DNA of 39,707 nt from Pannonibacter phragmitetus DSM 14782 (GCF_000382365.1 NZ_KB908238.1:1754-41460), one strand, 5' to 3'; shown: positions 27,633 through 37,330, counted from the first letter of the stretch. Translations and numbers: made by a program. Notes: generated by a model from the letters alone, not told the origin.

Positions 27633-28634
27633 TTGCGCAATCTCATCACGGATGTTCCGGGCCTAAGCGTTGGATCGGCAGAGGATCTGACGCTGAAGTC
27701 CGGCGTGACGGTGCTGCTGCCGGATGAACCGGCGGTGGCCTCCGTTGCCATTCACGGCGGTGCGCCCGGAACCCGTGATACGGCACTGCTGGAGCCGGAC
27801 CAAACGGTCGAAAAGGTCGATGCGCTGGTCCTCTCCGGCGGATCGGCCTTCGGGCTTGATGCGGGAGCCGGTGTGCAGGCAGGGCTTGCCGCCATGGGGC
27901 GCGGCTTTCAGGTGGGCCCGGTGCGCGTGCCGATCGTGCCCGGCGCCATCCTGTTTGACCTGATGAATGGCGGAGACAAGAACTGGGGAGACTACGCTCC
28001 CTACCGCGAGCTTGGCCGCGCCGCCCTTGAGGCAGCGGAGCTGGACTTCGCGCTCGGCAGCCATGGCGCCGGCTGCGGAGCAACCACGGCAAACCTGAAG
28101 GGCGGGCTGGGATCTGCCTCCATGCGCCTTGCCTGCGGTGCGACCGTTGGCGCACTTGTTGCCGTCAACGCCCTGGGCCGGGCAACCATAGGCGATGGCC
28201 CGCATTTCTGGGCAGCGCCTTTCGAGCGGGGCGATGAGTTCGGCGGGCTCGGCCTTCCATCTCCCCTGCCCGCCGATGCAGCGGTGCCGCGCACCAAGCA
28301 CGATGCCCTGCGTGCCGGAGCCAACACCACGATTGCGATCGTCGCCACCGATGCCATCCTGACCAAGGCGGAGGCAAAGCGCCTTGCGGTGATGGCCCAT
28401 GACGGCCTTGCCCGCGCCCTCTGGCCTGCACACACGCCCATGGACGGAGATCTCGTCTTTGCGCTCTCCACCGGCCGCCACAGGCTGGAAGAGCCATTGG
28501 CGGACATGATCGAACTGGGCGCCGCCGCCGCCTCCACCCTCGCCCGTGCCATTGCCCGCGGCGTCTATCATGCCACCCCGGCAAAGGGCGATACGCTGCC
28601 CGCCTGGAGGGAGCTATACGGCAAGGGAAAATGA
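27633..28634 (+). CDS. P1/S58 family N-terminal nucleophile hydrolase (DmpA/NylC-like)
   Basis: A 333-residue member of the DmpA/NylC superfamily, whose members self-cleave to expose a catalytic N-terminal Ser or Thr. The N-terminal ITDVPGLSVGSAED and ALVLSGGSAFGLDAGAGVQA are family signatures, as is SHGAGCGATTANLKGG. The predicted processing site is Asn231-Thr232 in RAGANTTIAIVATDA. A Thr nucleophile after Asn matches NylC-type nylon-oligomer hydrolases more than Ser-type DmpA aminopeptidases. The TTG at 27633 has AGGAAAGG 8 bases ahead. The substrate may be a small amide or beta-peptide and cannot be assigned further. Confidence 0.9.
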   Translation: MRNLITDVPGLSVGSAEDLTLKSGVTVLLPDEPAVASVAIHGGAPGTRDTALLEPDQTVEKVDALVLSGGSAFGLDAGAGVQAGLAAMGRGFQVGPVRVPIVPGAILFDLMNGGDKNWGDYAPYRELGRAALEAAELDFALGSHGAGCGATTANLKGGLGSASMRLACGATVGALVAVNALGRATIGDGPHFWAAPFERGDEFGGLGLPSPLPADAAVPRTKHDALRAGANTTIAIVATDAILTKAEAKRLAVMAHDGLARALWPAHTPMDGDLVFALSTGRHRLEEPLADMIELGAAAASTLARAIARGVYHATPAKGDTLPAWRELYGKGK

Positions 28635-28655
28635 CGCCCGCGAGGCTGGCCCGGA

Positions 28656-30749
28656 TCAGGCAACTGCCAGACCACACATGACGCCGGAGGTTTCATCAGC
28701 TGGCGCCGGGCGGTGCCAGAGATAGCCCTGACCGAAGCGGCAGTTCATGGAAGCGAGCTTGCGGGCCACGTCCTCGGTTTCGATGCCTTCTGCCGTGGTC
28801 TCCAGGCCAAGACCATGGGCCATGGCCAGAATGGTCCGCACCAGGATTTCCTGCTGCGGATCACTGCAAATGCCGTTCATGAAGGAGCGGTCGATCTTGA
28901 GGGCGGTGATCGGGAAACGGTGCAGATAGCTGAGTGCGGAATAGCCCGTGCCGAAATCATCGATGGCAATGCCAATGCCCATGGCCGCGATCTGCTCCAG
29001 CGTCTCATGCACGCCGCCGCCCTCCCCCAGCAGCAGGCTTTCGGTGATCTCAAGTTCCAGCCATTCCGGCTGGCAGCCGGTGGCGGCAAGGCAGTCACGC
29101 AGCCGGATCAGAAAGTCGCCATTCATCAGCTGGCGCGGCGACACATTCACCGCGATGACCATGGCCCGCGCAGACGCATGATTGACCTGAACCGCAAACT
29201 TGCAGGCCTCGCGCAGCATCATGTTGCCGATGGCGATGATCTGACCCGTTTCCTCGGCCACAGGGATGAACTCGGCGGGGCTGATGTTGCCAAGGCGCGG
29301 ATGAACCCACCGGCACAGTGCCTCCGCACCGGCCGGATGGCCAGTGGCCATATCCATCTTCAACTGGAAGGCAGCTTTGAACTCGCCGCGCTTGAGCGCG
29401 CCATTCATCATGGTTTCAAGCTTGAACCGCTTCTCGATGGTCTCGCCCATCTGCGTCCTGTAAGCACGCACACAATTGCCGCCAGCCTGCTTGGCGTCAT
29501 AAAGCGCAAGATCGGCAAAGCGGAAAAGTGCCGGGGCACTGGCGCTGTCGCCGGGACCGGCAGCCACACCGGCGCTGACAGACACCTGAAGCACCGCATC
29601 CTCAACCATGATGGGCTGGCGCATGGCCTCAACAAGCTGATTTGCCTGAGCCATGGCCTCAGCAACATCCGGCAGGTCAGGCAGCACCACGAAGAACTCG
29701 TCACCCGCGAGCCGTCCCACAAAGGCGCATGCGCCGAATGCCTCCTCAATCCGCCGCGCTGTCTGGATCAGGACCGCATCTCCTGCCGCATGCCCCATGG
29801 TGTCGTTGATTGTCTTGAACCGGTCAAGATCCACCACGATCAGGGCACAATGGGTGCCATCTGCTGCTGCGCGGTCCAGTTCGCACTGCAGCCGGTCCTG
29901 AAAGGAGGCACGGTTGGCAAGGCCTGTCAGACTGTCCGAAAAAGCCAGTTCCTCCAGCTTTTCGTGCAGCACATGGCGCTCCTGCTCATAGGACACGAAG
30001 GTGCGCATGGCCGCGGCCATCTGGCCGATCTCATCGGCGCGTCCCGTATCCTCCACAGTTACATCCGTGTCGCCGTCTGCCAGCTGTTTCATGTTCGCCG
30101 TCAACCGCAGAACAGGTCCCGTGATGCTGCCGACAATGGCATTGACCCACACAACGACCAGAACGCCAACAGCTCCAAAGATCACGGCAAACCGGAGGAG
30201 ATGGTTCCAGAAGGAGATACTCACGTCGTCAAGATAGACTGCAGAGGAAATCACCCATCCCCAAGGGGCAAAATGCTCAGACCACGCGGCCTTGGGCCTG
30301 CCGCGGGTGGTGACCCCATCGAGTGTTCTTGCGCCCTTGTAATAGGTGACGCCTCCCCCGTTCAGGCCGTTGCGGATCATGTCCTGAGTGTGCTGGGAGC
30401 CCCAGGCGCTGATGCCTTCTTCAGCCACGGTATCGCTGACAATACGGTTTCCGGCCTCATCAAAGACAAAGACGCGCGCACCGCCATTGAAGATCATCGC
30501 CCGGATGGCATCACGTGCCTTGTCCTTGGCAGCTTCCTCGCTCAGCGTCCCGTCCTGCGCCAGCCGGTAGCTCTCTTCCGCAATGGAACGGGCAGATTCG
30601 ACGAGCGCGCGCACCTTTTCCACATGCCCGCGCTCCAGCTCGCTGCGCAGGATGACCAGATTGATGGACACCACAAGAACGACGAAGGCTGCCATGATCC
30701 AGACAGGCAGAAGAACCTTGTTCCTGACACTCCACTGGCCGAGGTTCAT
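28656..30749 (-). CDS. Cache-HAMP-GGDEF-EAL receptor, cyclic-di-GMP signalling
   Basis: A 697-residue inner-membrane receptor. Order: membrane helix near residues 13-33, single Cache sensor (about 40-180; ARVFVFDEAGNRIVSDT and APWGWVISSAVYLDD), second helix 183-205, HAMP to about 255, GGDEF, EAL. The GGDEF site reads RLAGDEFFVV, a change of the first Gly to Ala that may weaken cyclase activity. The EAL domain has the full set (EALCRW, VNVSPRQ, EITES, IDDFGTGYSA, KIDRSF, AEGIET), so phosphodiesterase activity is likely. It is convergent with the S58 gene. An AT-rich gap precedes it. Confidence 0.95.
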   Translation of the reverse strand: MNLGQWSVRNKVLLPVWIMAAFVVLVVSINLVILRSELERGHVEKVRALVESARSIAEESYRLAQDGTLSEEAAKDKARDAIRAMIFNGGARVFVFDEAGNRIVSDTVAEEGISAWGSQHTQDMIRNGLNGGGVTYYKGARTLDGVTTRGRPKAAWSEHFAPWGWVISSAVYLDDVSISFWNHLLRFAVIFGAVGVLVVVWVNAIVGSITGPVLRLTANMKQLADGDTDVTVEDTGRADEIGQMAAAMRTFVSYEQERHVLHEKLEELAFSDSLTGLANRASFQDRLQCELDRAAADGTHCALIVVDLDRFKTINDTMGHAAGDAVLIQTARRIEEAFGACAFVGRLAGDEFFVVLPDLPDVAEAMAQANQLVEAMRQPIMVEDAVLQVSVSAGVAAGPGDSASAPALFRFADLALYDAKQAGGNCVRAYRTQMGETIEKRFKLETMMNGALKRGEFKAAFQLKMDMATGHPAGAEALCRWVHPRLGNISPAEFIPVAEETGQIIAIGNMMLREACKFAVQVNHASARAMVIAVNVSPRQLMNGDFLIRLRDCLAATGCQPEWLELEITESLLLGEGGGVHETLEQIAAMGIGIAIDDFGTGYSALSYLHRFPITALKIDRSFMNGICSDPQQEILVRTILAMAHGLGLETTAEGIETEDVARKLASMNCRFGQGYLWHRPAPADETSGVMCGLAVA

Positions 30750-30927
30750 TTAACAACCCTACGCAAACCTTTGAAGGCATACTGAAGCAAAGGAATTAAA
30801 CCCGGATTAATACAGGAAAAATCACACAAGGATCGCATAAAACAAAATCAAACCAAAAAAATCATTAAAATTGAACGCAGGGTCACCCAGAAGAAGACAA
30901 TCAAAATTGCATCCTCAGATACATGAC
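30750..30927. other. AT-rich gap between the Cache-GGDEF-EAL and Na/Pi genes
   Basis: A 178-bp gene-free stretch, markedly AT-rich with A-runs at 30820-30870. It lies upstream of the leftward GGDEF/EAL gene and downstream of the leftward transporter gene. It must hold the GGDEF/EAL promoter. No terminator hairpin or clear -35/-10 pair is recognised. Confidence 0.5.
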
Positions 30928-32580
30928 TTAATCTGCCGTGCGTCCTGTCACACGAGGAATGCCATCCCGTTTCAAACCCAGAAGCCAGCGGTCCAGACGC
31001 CGGTGTGCCTTCCAGGAAGCCCGGACGCAACGGCGCATTTGCTGGATCTGCAGGAGACTGCGTTCAATCGTCTCGACATGTTCGCCCGCCAGGCTTGCGC
31101 GAGACAGGAGAGAAGCCTTCGTCAACTGGTAAAGTGTCTCGGTTTCAGTCACCGCCGCTTCAAGCAGTTCGGGCGGGACAGGGCTCTCCCCGGACGGTTG
31201 CCCTGAGATCAGGGCTTTCAGAGCAGACTGGCGCATGCGCTCCACGTCCTGCCGGACCTCTCCCTGCGGCTCAAGCGCAGCATCAGAAAGGGCTGCTGCC
31301 GAGAATTGCGCAACTTCCTCCAGATGCTGCACCCCGCGGATGACATCGGGAATGGCCTCGGAAACAGCTTGCGGCATCGCTTCCTTGTTCATGTGCTCGA
31401 TGAAGCTGCGGATGGCCCGGCCGAGCGCAAGACTGCCGGTCAGGCGTGCGTCAAGCTCGCCGGTGACCAAGCGCGGTTCAGCCAGACAGTCGCGTGCGAA
31501 GGCATGCGTGATGGCGGACAGCCTGTCCGTCTCCAGCAGCAGCCCGCGCAAGGCAAGCTGGGGAACCGGACGCAAGGTCGGGTCGAGAAACTCCGGACGG
31601 CCGATCTTCTCCTGCGCGTTGACGAAACGGTGCTCCAGCCAGGTCACCAGTTTGCCGGTCAGGGGCCAGATCAGGATCAAGCCCATGCAGTTGAACAGGG
31701 TATGAAAGACAGCCAGCACCAGGGCGATGTCGGCAGCACCTGAATCACTTACTGACATTTCCGCCGCAAGCCATTGAGCCAGCTGCAATAATGGATAAAG
31801 CAGAACAAGCGCGGCGCAAGCGGTCAGGCCGTTGAAGGCAATGTGAGCGGCAGCCACCCGGCGGGCGGGCGGCGTTGCCGAGAGAGCTGCAAATCCGGCC
31901 GTAGACGTGGTGCCGATATTGGTGCCGATGACGGCGGCAGCGCCAAGGAACACCGGCAGCCCCGCGCCCGCGCTCGACGTCAGCACCAGCGCCATGGCGG
32001 CACTGGAGGACTGGGTCAGAAGCGTGAGGCCAATGCCCACGGCCACAAACACGGGAATTCCAAGCAGCGGCGACTGGGCAAGGCTGGACAGGGCCGCGGG
32101 CACGGTCACGTCACCAAAGGCCTGCTGCAGAAAACCGATACCGAGGAAAAAGGCGCCGAACCCGGCCACCGCCTGCCCCAGCCCCGACAGCCTGCCGCGT
32201 GAGCCGGCCGCAACCCGGATGATCATCCCCGCTCCCAGCAGTGGCAGGGCAAGACTGACGATATCCAGCTTGAAGCCAAGCGTTGCCACCAGCCAGCCGG
32301 TCATCGTCGTGCCGATGTTGGTGCCAAAAATGACCCAGACCGACTGGGCCAGCGACAAAAGACCGGCGTTGACGAAGCCAATGGTGGCCACCGTCACCGC
32401 GCTGGACGACTGAACAACCGCCGTCACGGCAATGCCTGCAAGAACGCCCCGCCAGGGTGCACCGGTGGCATTGCGCAACAGCCCCTCAAGCGCCTTTCCG
32501 GCCGCCAGCTTAAGGCCGTCGGTCATCATCCACATACCGGCGAGAAACAGGCCGGTTCCGCCAAGCAGCAGCGCGATCAT
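30928..32580 (-). CDS. Na/Pi cotransporter family protein with PhoU-like C-terminus
   Basis: A 550-residue inner-membrane protein of the NptA/SLC34-related family. The duplicated signature QSSS occurs at residues 57-60 (AVVQSSSAVTVATIGF) and 190-193 (LTQSSSAAMALVLTSS), each followed by GTNIGTT, which is the inverted-repeat transport core. About eight hydrophobic helices lie in the first 320 residues. The rest is a PhoU-like helical cytosolic domain. It imports phosphate (or a similar anion) with sodium. The start is uncertain: MIALLLGGTGLFL at 32580 fits the family, but the ribosome-binding site is weak. Confidence 0.92.
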   Translation of the reverse strand: MIALLLGGTGLFLAGMWMMTDGLKLAAGKALEGLLRNATGAPWRGVLAGIAVTAVVQSSSAVTVATIGFVNAGLLSLAQSVWVIFGTNIGTTMTGWLVATLGFKLDIVSLALPLLGAGMIIRVAAGSRGRLSGLGQAVAGFGAFFLGIGFLQQAFGDVTVPAALSSLAQSPLLGIPVFVAVGIGLTLLTQSSSAAMALVLTSSAGAGLPVFLGAAAVIGTNIGTTSTAGFAALSATPPARRVAAAHIAFNGLTACAALVLLYPLLQLAQWLAAEMSVSDSGAADIALVLAVFHTLFNCMGLILIWPLTGKLVTWLEHRFVNAQEKIGRPEFLDPTLRPVPQLALRGLLLETDRLSAITHAFARDCLAEPRLVTGELDARLTGSLALGRAIRSFIEHMNKEAMPQAVSEAIPDVIRGVQHLEEVAQFSAAALSDAALEPQGEVRQDVERMRQSALKALISGQPSGESPVPPELLEAAVTETETLYQLTKASLLSRASLAGEHVETIERSLLQIQQMRRCVRASWKAHRRLDRWLLGLKRDGIPRVTGRTAD

Positions 32581-32770
32581 GACGAGAACCCGCAGTGATG
32601 ACAGCCTGCATCTGCACGGCACCCGGCAGCAGGGAAGAGCCTTTGATTACGGATGATGACGATCCTCCTGTCATGCCTCCTTTAACAGAGACATGACATT
32701 GCCATATCCGGAGGGCCGGTGCACGTGCAGCCGGAAAGACACCTATGCCGCTGCGTCACAGAGGCTGAGT

Positions 32771-35700
32771 TTACTCGGCCGCCTCGGCAAATTCGGGCGT
32801 CTCTCCCTTGAGGCGGGCCAGCAGCTGGGCGCGCTTGGCTTCTGCCTTCTTCAGGTTCTCTTCCTTCACCGGGCCATAGCCGCGCACCAGATCCGGCACG
32901 CGGGCCAGTTCCACCAGCAGACCGTAGCCCGCCTTCGGCAGCGCCGCGATAATGGTCTGGAGATCAGCTGAATAGCTTGCCACCAGCGCCCGCTCGGCAC
33001 GGCGCTCCGCCGTGCGGCCGAAGGGATCGAAGGCGGTGCCGCGCAAGCCCTTCATCTTCGACATCAGGCGGAAGGCAGTGAACACCCAGGGGCCGAAACC
33101 CATCTTGGCCGGACGCCCGGTCTTCGGGTCCTTGCCCCGCGACAACAGCGGCGGGGCGAGCATCACCTTCACCTTCTTCGGATCCTCGAACTGCGCCTTC
33201 AGCTTCTGGGCAAAGGCCGGATCGGCGTAAAGCCGCGCCACCTCATACTCGTCCTTGTAGGCCATGACCTTGTAGAGCATGTCCGCCGCCGTCTCGGTCA
33301 GGCGGAAGGTGCCGGGACCGTGCGCTGTATCGGCTGCCCGCACCGCATCGATCAGCTTGCGGAAGCGGGCTGCATAGGCGGCATCCTGATAGAGCGTCAG
33401 CTCCCGCTCCTGCCGGGCAATGCGCGCGTCCAGCGTTTCCGGCTCCAGCTTTTCCGGCTGCGGCAGGGCGGCGAGGATCTTTTCGGGAGCCGCCGCCAGC
33501 ACACGCCCGGCTCGGAAGGCCTTCACATTGGCCTTCACCTGCGCGCCATTCAGATGCAGCGCCGTTTCGATGGCTTCCGCACTCACCGGCAGCGCGCCGC
33601 TCTGGAAGGCCATGCCCACCAGCATCATGTTGGCATAGATCGCATCACCCAGAAGCTGCTCGGCAATGGTCGCCGCATCCGCTGCCTTACACAGGATGGA
33701 GGCTGCCTCCAGCGACTTCAGCATCCGTGCCTCGTCGAAGGAAAGCGTCTGCTTCAGCACGAATTCCGCCGTCGGCGCCACGCGGGTGTTGGCAAAGACG
33801 CGGGTGGCCGAGCGGTTGGTCAGGGCCAGCTGCTCGGCATTGGTGGCCACCACCATGTCGGAGGCAATCAGCACATCGAGGCTGGCGGTCGGCACGCGCG
33901 GGCCCTCGATGGAACGGGCCAGCGAGGCAAAGCGAACATGCGAGGTCACCGGCCCGCCCTTCTGCGCCAGACCCGTCATGTCCAGCGTCGAGGCCTGCTT
34001 GCCATCCAGATGCGCGGCCATGGCCAGCACGGCGGAGATCGTCGTCACACCCATGCCGCCAATACCGGCGATGAGCAGGTTCAGCGTCCGTTCCAGACCG
34101 GGCAGCTCCACCGGCGGCAGGCCGGCCAGAAGGCCGTCCACGTCCACGCCGTGGGTTTCCGCCTTGCGCAGCGCCGCGCCCTCGATTTCAACGAAGGAGG
34201 GGCAGAAGCCCTTCACACAGGAGAAATCCTTGTTGCAGCTGGACTGGTTGATCTGGCGCTTTTCGCCGTAGCGGGTCTTCACCGGCTCCACCGACAGGCA
34301 GTTGGACTGGACCGAGCAATCGCCGCAGCCCTCGCACACCCGGTCGTTGATGAAGAGCCGCAGATCCGGGTCCGGATAGGCGCCCTTCTTGCGGCGGCGG
34401 CGCTTTTCGGCGGCGCAGGTCTGATCATAGATGATGACGGTGACGCCATCGACTTTCTGGAACTCGCGCTGCACGTCCATCAGGAGATCCCGGTGCAGCA
34501 CGTCCACCAGAGGTGCCAGATCCTTGCGGCCAGTGTAGGTCTCAGGCCGCTCGCTGACGACGGCAATGCGCGCCACGCCTTCGGCTTCCAGCTGGCGGGT
34601 CATCCGGGGCACGGTGAGCGGCCCGTCATGCGGCTGGCCGCCGGTCATGGCGACCGCGTCATTGTAGAGGATCTTGTAGGTGATCGGCACCTTGGAGGAC
34701 ACCGCCTGGCGGATCGCCAGAATGCCGGAGTGGAAATAGGTGCCATCGCCCAGATTGGCGAAGACATGGGTGTCGCGGGCAAAGTCCTTCTGCCCCACCC
34801 ACAGCACGCCTTCACCGCCCATGGCGATCTGCCCGTCGGTGGTGCGGCCCGCCTGTTCGGTCATGGCATGGCAGCCGATGCCGGGCAGCGAGCGGGCGCC
34901 TTCCGGAACAACGGTGGAGGAGGAATGCGGGCAGCCGGAGCAGAAATAGGGAATGCGCGCCGCACGCTCCGCATGCCCTTGCGCCCACATCACCTGAGTG
35001 TTCATGCGGGCGCTAACATCCCGCATTTCATCGGTCACCACATCTTCCGGCAGATAGCCGAGCAGCGCCCGGATGATTTCCGAGACGGACAACTCCAGCA
35101 CATCAGACAGCATCGGCTCACCCTCAGGCGTCCGCTTGCCCCAGATGCGCGGACGGGCTTCCGCCGGCCAGTGATAGGAGATTTCCTTGATCTGCGGCTC
35201 CAGGAAGGCGCGCTTGTGCTCCACCACCATCAGCTTGTTGAGACCACGCGCAAATTCGGCCAGCCCCGAAGGCTCCAGCGGCCAGGCGAGCGCCACCTTG
35301 TAGACAGCAAGGCCGATTTCCTTCGCCCGCTGCTCGTTGATGCCGATGAGATCCAGCGCCTGCAGCAGATCCCGGTAGGCCTTGCCCGTGGCCACAAGGC
35401 CAAGGCGCGGACGGCTGGCGCCGAAGGCCACCCGGTCCAGCCGGTTTGCCCGCACATAGGCCTGAGCCGCCGGGATGCGCACATCACGCAACAGGCGTTC
35501 CGTCTCCAGCCGGTTGCCCAGCAGCAGCACCCGGTTCAGGTCATGCAGCAGCCAGGGGTCCTGCTCGGGACGCACAAAACGGAGCCGGTCCGCGTTGACC
35601 GAAATGGTCGCCGAAGCATCCATCGTATCGGCAAGGCAGATCAGTGCCGACCACAGCCCGGCAAAACGCGACATTTCGAAGCCATGCAGGCCGAAGTCGA

Positions 35701-36247
35701 GCACATCCTGAATGTCGGAAGGGTTGAGCACCGGGATTTCCGCGTGCTCGAAAAAGAACTCGCTCTGGCCCGGAAGGATCGAGGATTTGGCCAGATGGTC
35801 ATCGCCCGCCAGCGCCAGCACGCCGCCGTTGCGGTCCACGCCCGACGCATTGGCCTGTTTCAGAACGTCCCCGGCCCGGTCCACGCCCGGCGCCTTGCCG
35901 TACCAGATGCCGAAAACGCCATCGAAATCGGAACCCTTGCCATGCAGCCGCAGCTTCTGGGAGCCCCAGACGGCCGTTGCGCCCAGCTCCTCGTTGATCC
36001 CGGGCTTGAACACCACGTCATGGGCTGCAATATGCTTGCGGGCACGCGTCAGTTCCGTGTCATAGCCAGCCAGAGGCGAGCCGCGGTAGCCGGAGATGAA
36101 CCCGCCGGTCCTCAGGCCCGCAAGATGATCCAGCCGCTGCCGGTCGAGGGCGAGGCGCACCAGTGCCTGAATGCCGGTCAGGTAGATCCGGCCGCCTGTT
36201 GCGGTATATTTGTCGTCCAGCGACACCACGGGCGCGTAAGCGTTCAT
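32771..36247 (-). CDS. indolepyruvate ferredoxin oxidoreductase, fused alpha/beta form
   Basis: A 1158-residue enzyme that oxidatively decarboxylates aryl pyruvates from amino acid breakdown to aryl-acetyl-CoA, passing electrons to ferredoxin. The N-terminal pyrimidine-binding region includes TGGFISGYRGSPLAGYD, and the TPP pyrophosphate-binding region is NLGDGTYFHSGILA followed by LYNDAVAMTGGQPH. A [4Fe-4S] segment has CEGCGDCSVQSNC and CNKDFSCVKGFCPSF. The C-terminal gamma/beta-like domain starts NLLIAGIGGMGVTTISAVLA. The alphaproteobacterial fused form is usually about this long. GAGGGA precedes the ATG. Divergent lrp lies 152 bases away and probably controls it. Confidence 0.95.
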   Translation of the reverse strand: MNAYAPVVSLDDKYTATGGRIYLTGIQALVRLALDRQRLDHLAGLRTGGFISGYRGSPLAGYDTELTRARKHIAAHDVVFKPGINEELGATAVWGSQKLRLHGKGSDFDGVFGIWYGKAPGVDRAGDVLKQANASGVDRNGGVLALAGDDHLAKSSILPGQSEFFFEHAEIPVLNPSDIQDVLDFGLHGFEMSRFAGLWSALICLADTMDASATISVNADRLRFVRPEQDPWLLHDLNRVLLLGNRLETERLLRDVRIPAAQAYVRANRLDRVAFGASRPRLGLVATGKAYRDLLQALDLIGINEQRAKEIGLAVYKVALAWPLEPSGLAEFARGLNKLMVVEHKRAFLEPQIKEISYHWPAEARPRIWGKRTPEGEPMLSDVLELSVSEIIRALLGYLPEDVVTDEMRDVSARMNTQVMWAQGHAERAARIPYFCSGCPHSSSTVVPEGARSLPGIGCHAMTEQAGRTTDGQIAMGGEGVLWVGQKDFARDTHVFANLGDGTYFHSGILAIRQAVSSKVPITYKILYNDAVAMTGGQPHDGPLTVPRMTRQLEAEGVARIAVVSERPETYTGRKDLAPLVDVLHRDLLMDVQREFQKVDGVTVIIYDQTCAAEKRRRRKKGAYPDPDLRLFINDRVCEGCGDCSVQSNCLSVEPVKTRYGEKRQINQSSCNKDFSCVKGFCPSFVEIEGAALRKAETHGVDVDGLLAGLPPVELPGLERTLNLLIAGIGGMGVTTISAVLAMAAHLDGKQASTLDMTGLAQKGGPVTSHVRFASLARSIEGPRVPTASLDVLIASDMVVATNAEQLALTNRSATRVFANTRVAPTAEFVLKQTLSFDEARMLKSLEAASILCKAADAATIAEQLLGDAIYANMMLVGMAFQSGALPVSAEAIETALHLNGAQVKANVKAFRAGRVLAAAPEKILAALPQPEKLEPETLDARIARQERELTLYQDAAYAARFRKLIDAVRAADTAHGPGTFRLTETAADMLYKVMAYKDEYEVARLYADPAFAQKLKAQFEDPKKVKVMLAPPLLSRGKDPKTGRPAKMGFGPWVFTAFRLMSKMKGLRGTAFDPFGRTAERRAERALVASYSADLQTIIAALPKAGYGLLVELARVPDLVRGYGPVKEENLKKAEAKRAQLLARLKGETPEFAEAAE

Positions 36248-36399
36248 CGGTTCCCTCCTCCGCCGCCTGACGCCCGCCTTCTACTCCCGGGTGCCAGAGC
36301 GGTTTCTCAAGCACCAATATCGTCCTTTTCGCGGGTGATTTCTGTGCTATTGTGCCGCCAGCCAAGCCCTTGGCCGTGATTTTCTTCCCCGACAGGCCC

Positions 36400-36879
36400 A
36401 TGACAGAGAATTTTCTTCTTGATCCCTCCGATATCCGCGTCTTGCGTGTTCTCCAGAGGGACGCTTCCCAATCCATCGCCGAGATTGCCCGTGCGGCCGG
36501 CATGAGCCAGACGCCGTGCTGGCGCCGCATCAAGAAGCTGAAGGAGATGGGCGTCATCCGGCAGGTGGCTGCCATTGTCGACCGGGAAGCCGTCGGCCTC
36601 GGCTTTGTCGCCTATGCCTTCGTCAAGCTGACCGTGCCCAGCCGCGAGAACATGGAGACCTTCGACAAGCTGGTGCATCACTGGCAGGAGGTCGTCACCT
36701 GCGAGCGTATCACCGGCGCGGTGGACTATCTCATCAAGGTCGTCACCGAAGACATCAAGGCCTATGACAATTTCCTGCGGCTGAAGCTGCTCGACAACAC
36801 GCTGGTGTCTGATGTGCAGTCCCGCATCGTGGTGAATACGGTCAAGGACACCGTCGCCCTGCCCTTGCGCGAGCGGTAA
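36400..36879 (+). CDS. Lrp/AsnC family transcriptional regulator
   Basis: A 159-residue Lrp/AsnC regulator. The N-terminal winged HTH is DIRVLRVLQRDASQSIAEIA and MSQTPCWRRIKKLKEMGVIR. The C-terminal RAM ligand domain includes FVKLTVPSRENMETFDKLVH, ERITGAVDYLIKVVTEDI and the Gly/Asp effector loop. The ATG at 36400 gives the normal family N-terminus; a longer start adds unlike sequence. Divergent from indolepyruvate ferredoxin oxidoreductase, it most likely regulates that gene in response to an amino acid, a pairing known in other alphaproteobacteria. The effector is not readable from sequence. Confidence 0.94.
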   Translation: MTENFLLDPSDIRVLRVLQRDASQSIAEIARAAGMSQTPCWRRIKKLKEMGVIRQVAAIVDREAVGLGFVAYAFVKLTVPSRENMETFDKLVHHWQEVVTCERITGAVDYLIKVVTEDIKAYDNFLRLKLLDNTLVSDVQSRIVVNTVKDTVALPLRER

Positions 36880-37021
36880 CACCGCCCCTGATGCCGCCTG
36901 CCTTGTCCGGATTTGATCAAGCCTTGCGCCGTTTGCGCGTGCCCGGGGCGTGAGGCGCCAGCATGGAAAGACTTGCGGGAGAATCGGCATCCGGTGAAGC
37001 CTTACCGGTGCGTGCCGTGAT

Positions 37022-37058
37022 ACCAACACTCGATGAGCTTGACTGATCGAGTATTGGT
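37022..37058. repeat. 13-bp inverted repeat next to repeat copy B
   Basis: ACCAACACTCGAT (37022-37034) pairs with ATCGAGTATTGGT (37046-37058), with one C-A mismatch and an 11-base loop. It lies directly left of repeat copy B, and ATACCAA at 37020-37026 inversely matches TTGGTAT at 37115-37121. The pair may bound one composite element of about 100 bp. Confidence 0.6.
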
Positions 37059-37059
37059 T

Positions 37060-37122
37060 AAGCCCTTGCAGCGACTGAGCATCTTCAAGGCGTGATGCGT
37101 CAGCATCGAAAGCCTTGGTATA
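37060..37122. repeat. dispersed intergenic repeat, copy B
   Basis: Gapless match to 7881-7943 (47 of 63 positions). The core hairpin is GATGC-GTCA-GCATC (37094-37107). The outer stem CAAGGC (37086-37091) pairs with GCCTTG (37112-37117), which is longer than in copy A. The core stem is identical in both copies while loop and flanks differ, as expected if structure is under selection. Confidence 0.7.
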
Positions 37123-37330
37123 GGAGCCTGCGCGGGCATCGGTCAGGCATTGCCCGGCATGCAACGCCGGCCCATTTACCCACCTCAGTGCACAGCTGCC
37201 CCCGCCCCTTCAGAGGGGAGCAGACCATCTTCAGCCACGGCCGCTCAACCTGCACACGCAGATCAAAAAAAATCACAAAAAAACCACACAGGCAAAATCA
37301 ACGATCAGCAGATATCCAGTAAAAACAAAG

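Noticed and set aside
28713-30785. 690-codon open frame opposite the Cache-GGDEF-EAL gene
   Set aside because: Composition matches an antisense reading; the minus strand carries a full multi-domain protein.
33320-36379. 1019-codon open frame opposite indolepyruvate ferredoxin oxidoreductase
   Set aside because: Antisense shadow: rich in Arg, Gly and His with no recognisable domain, while the other strand has all enzyme motifs.
36307-37164. 285-codon minus-strand frame across lrp
   Set aside because: Antisense to the Lrp gene; its N-terminal part is just the translation of repeat copy B.
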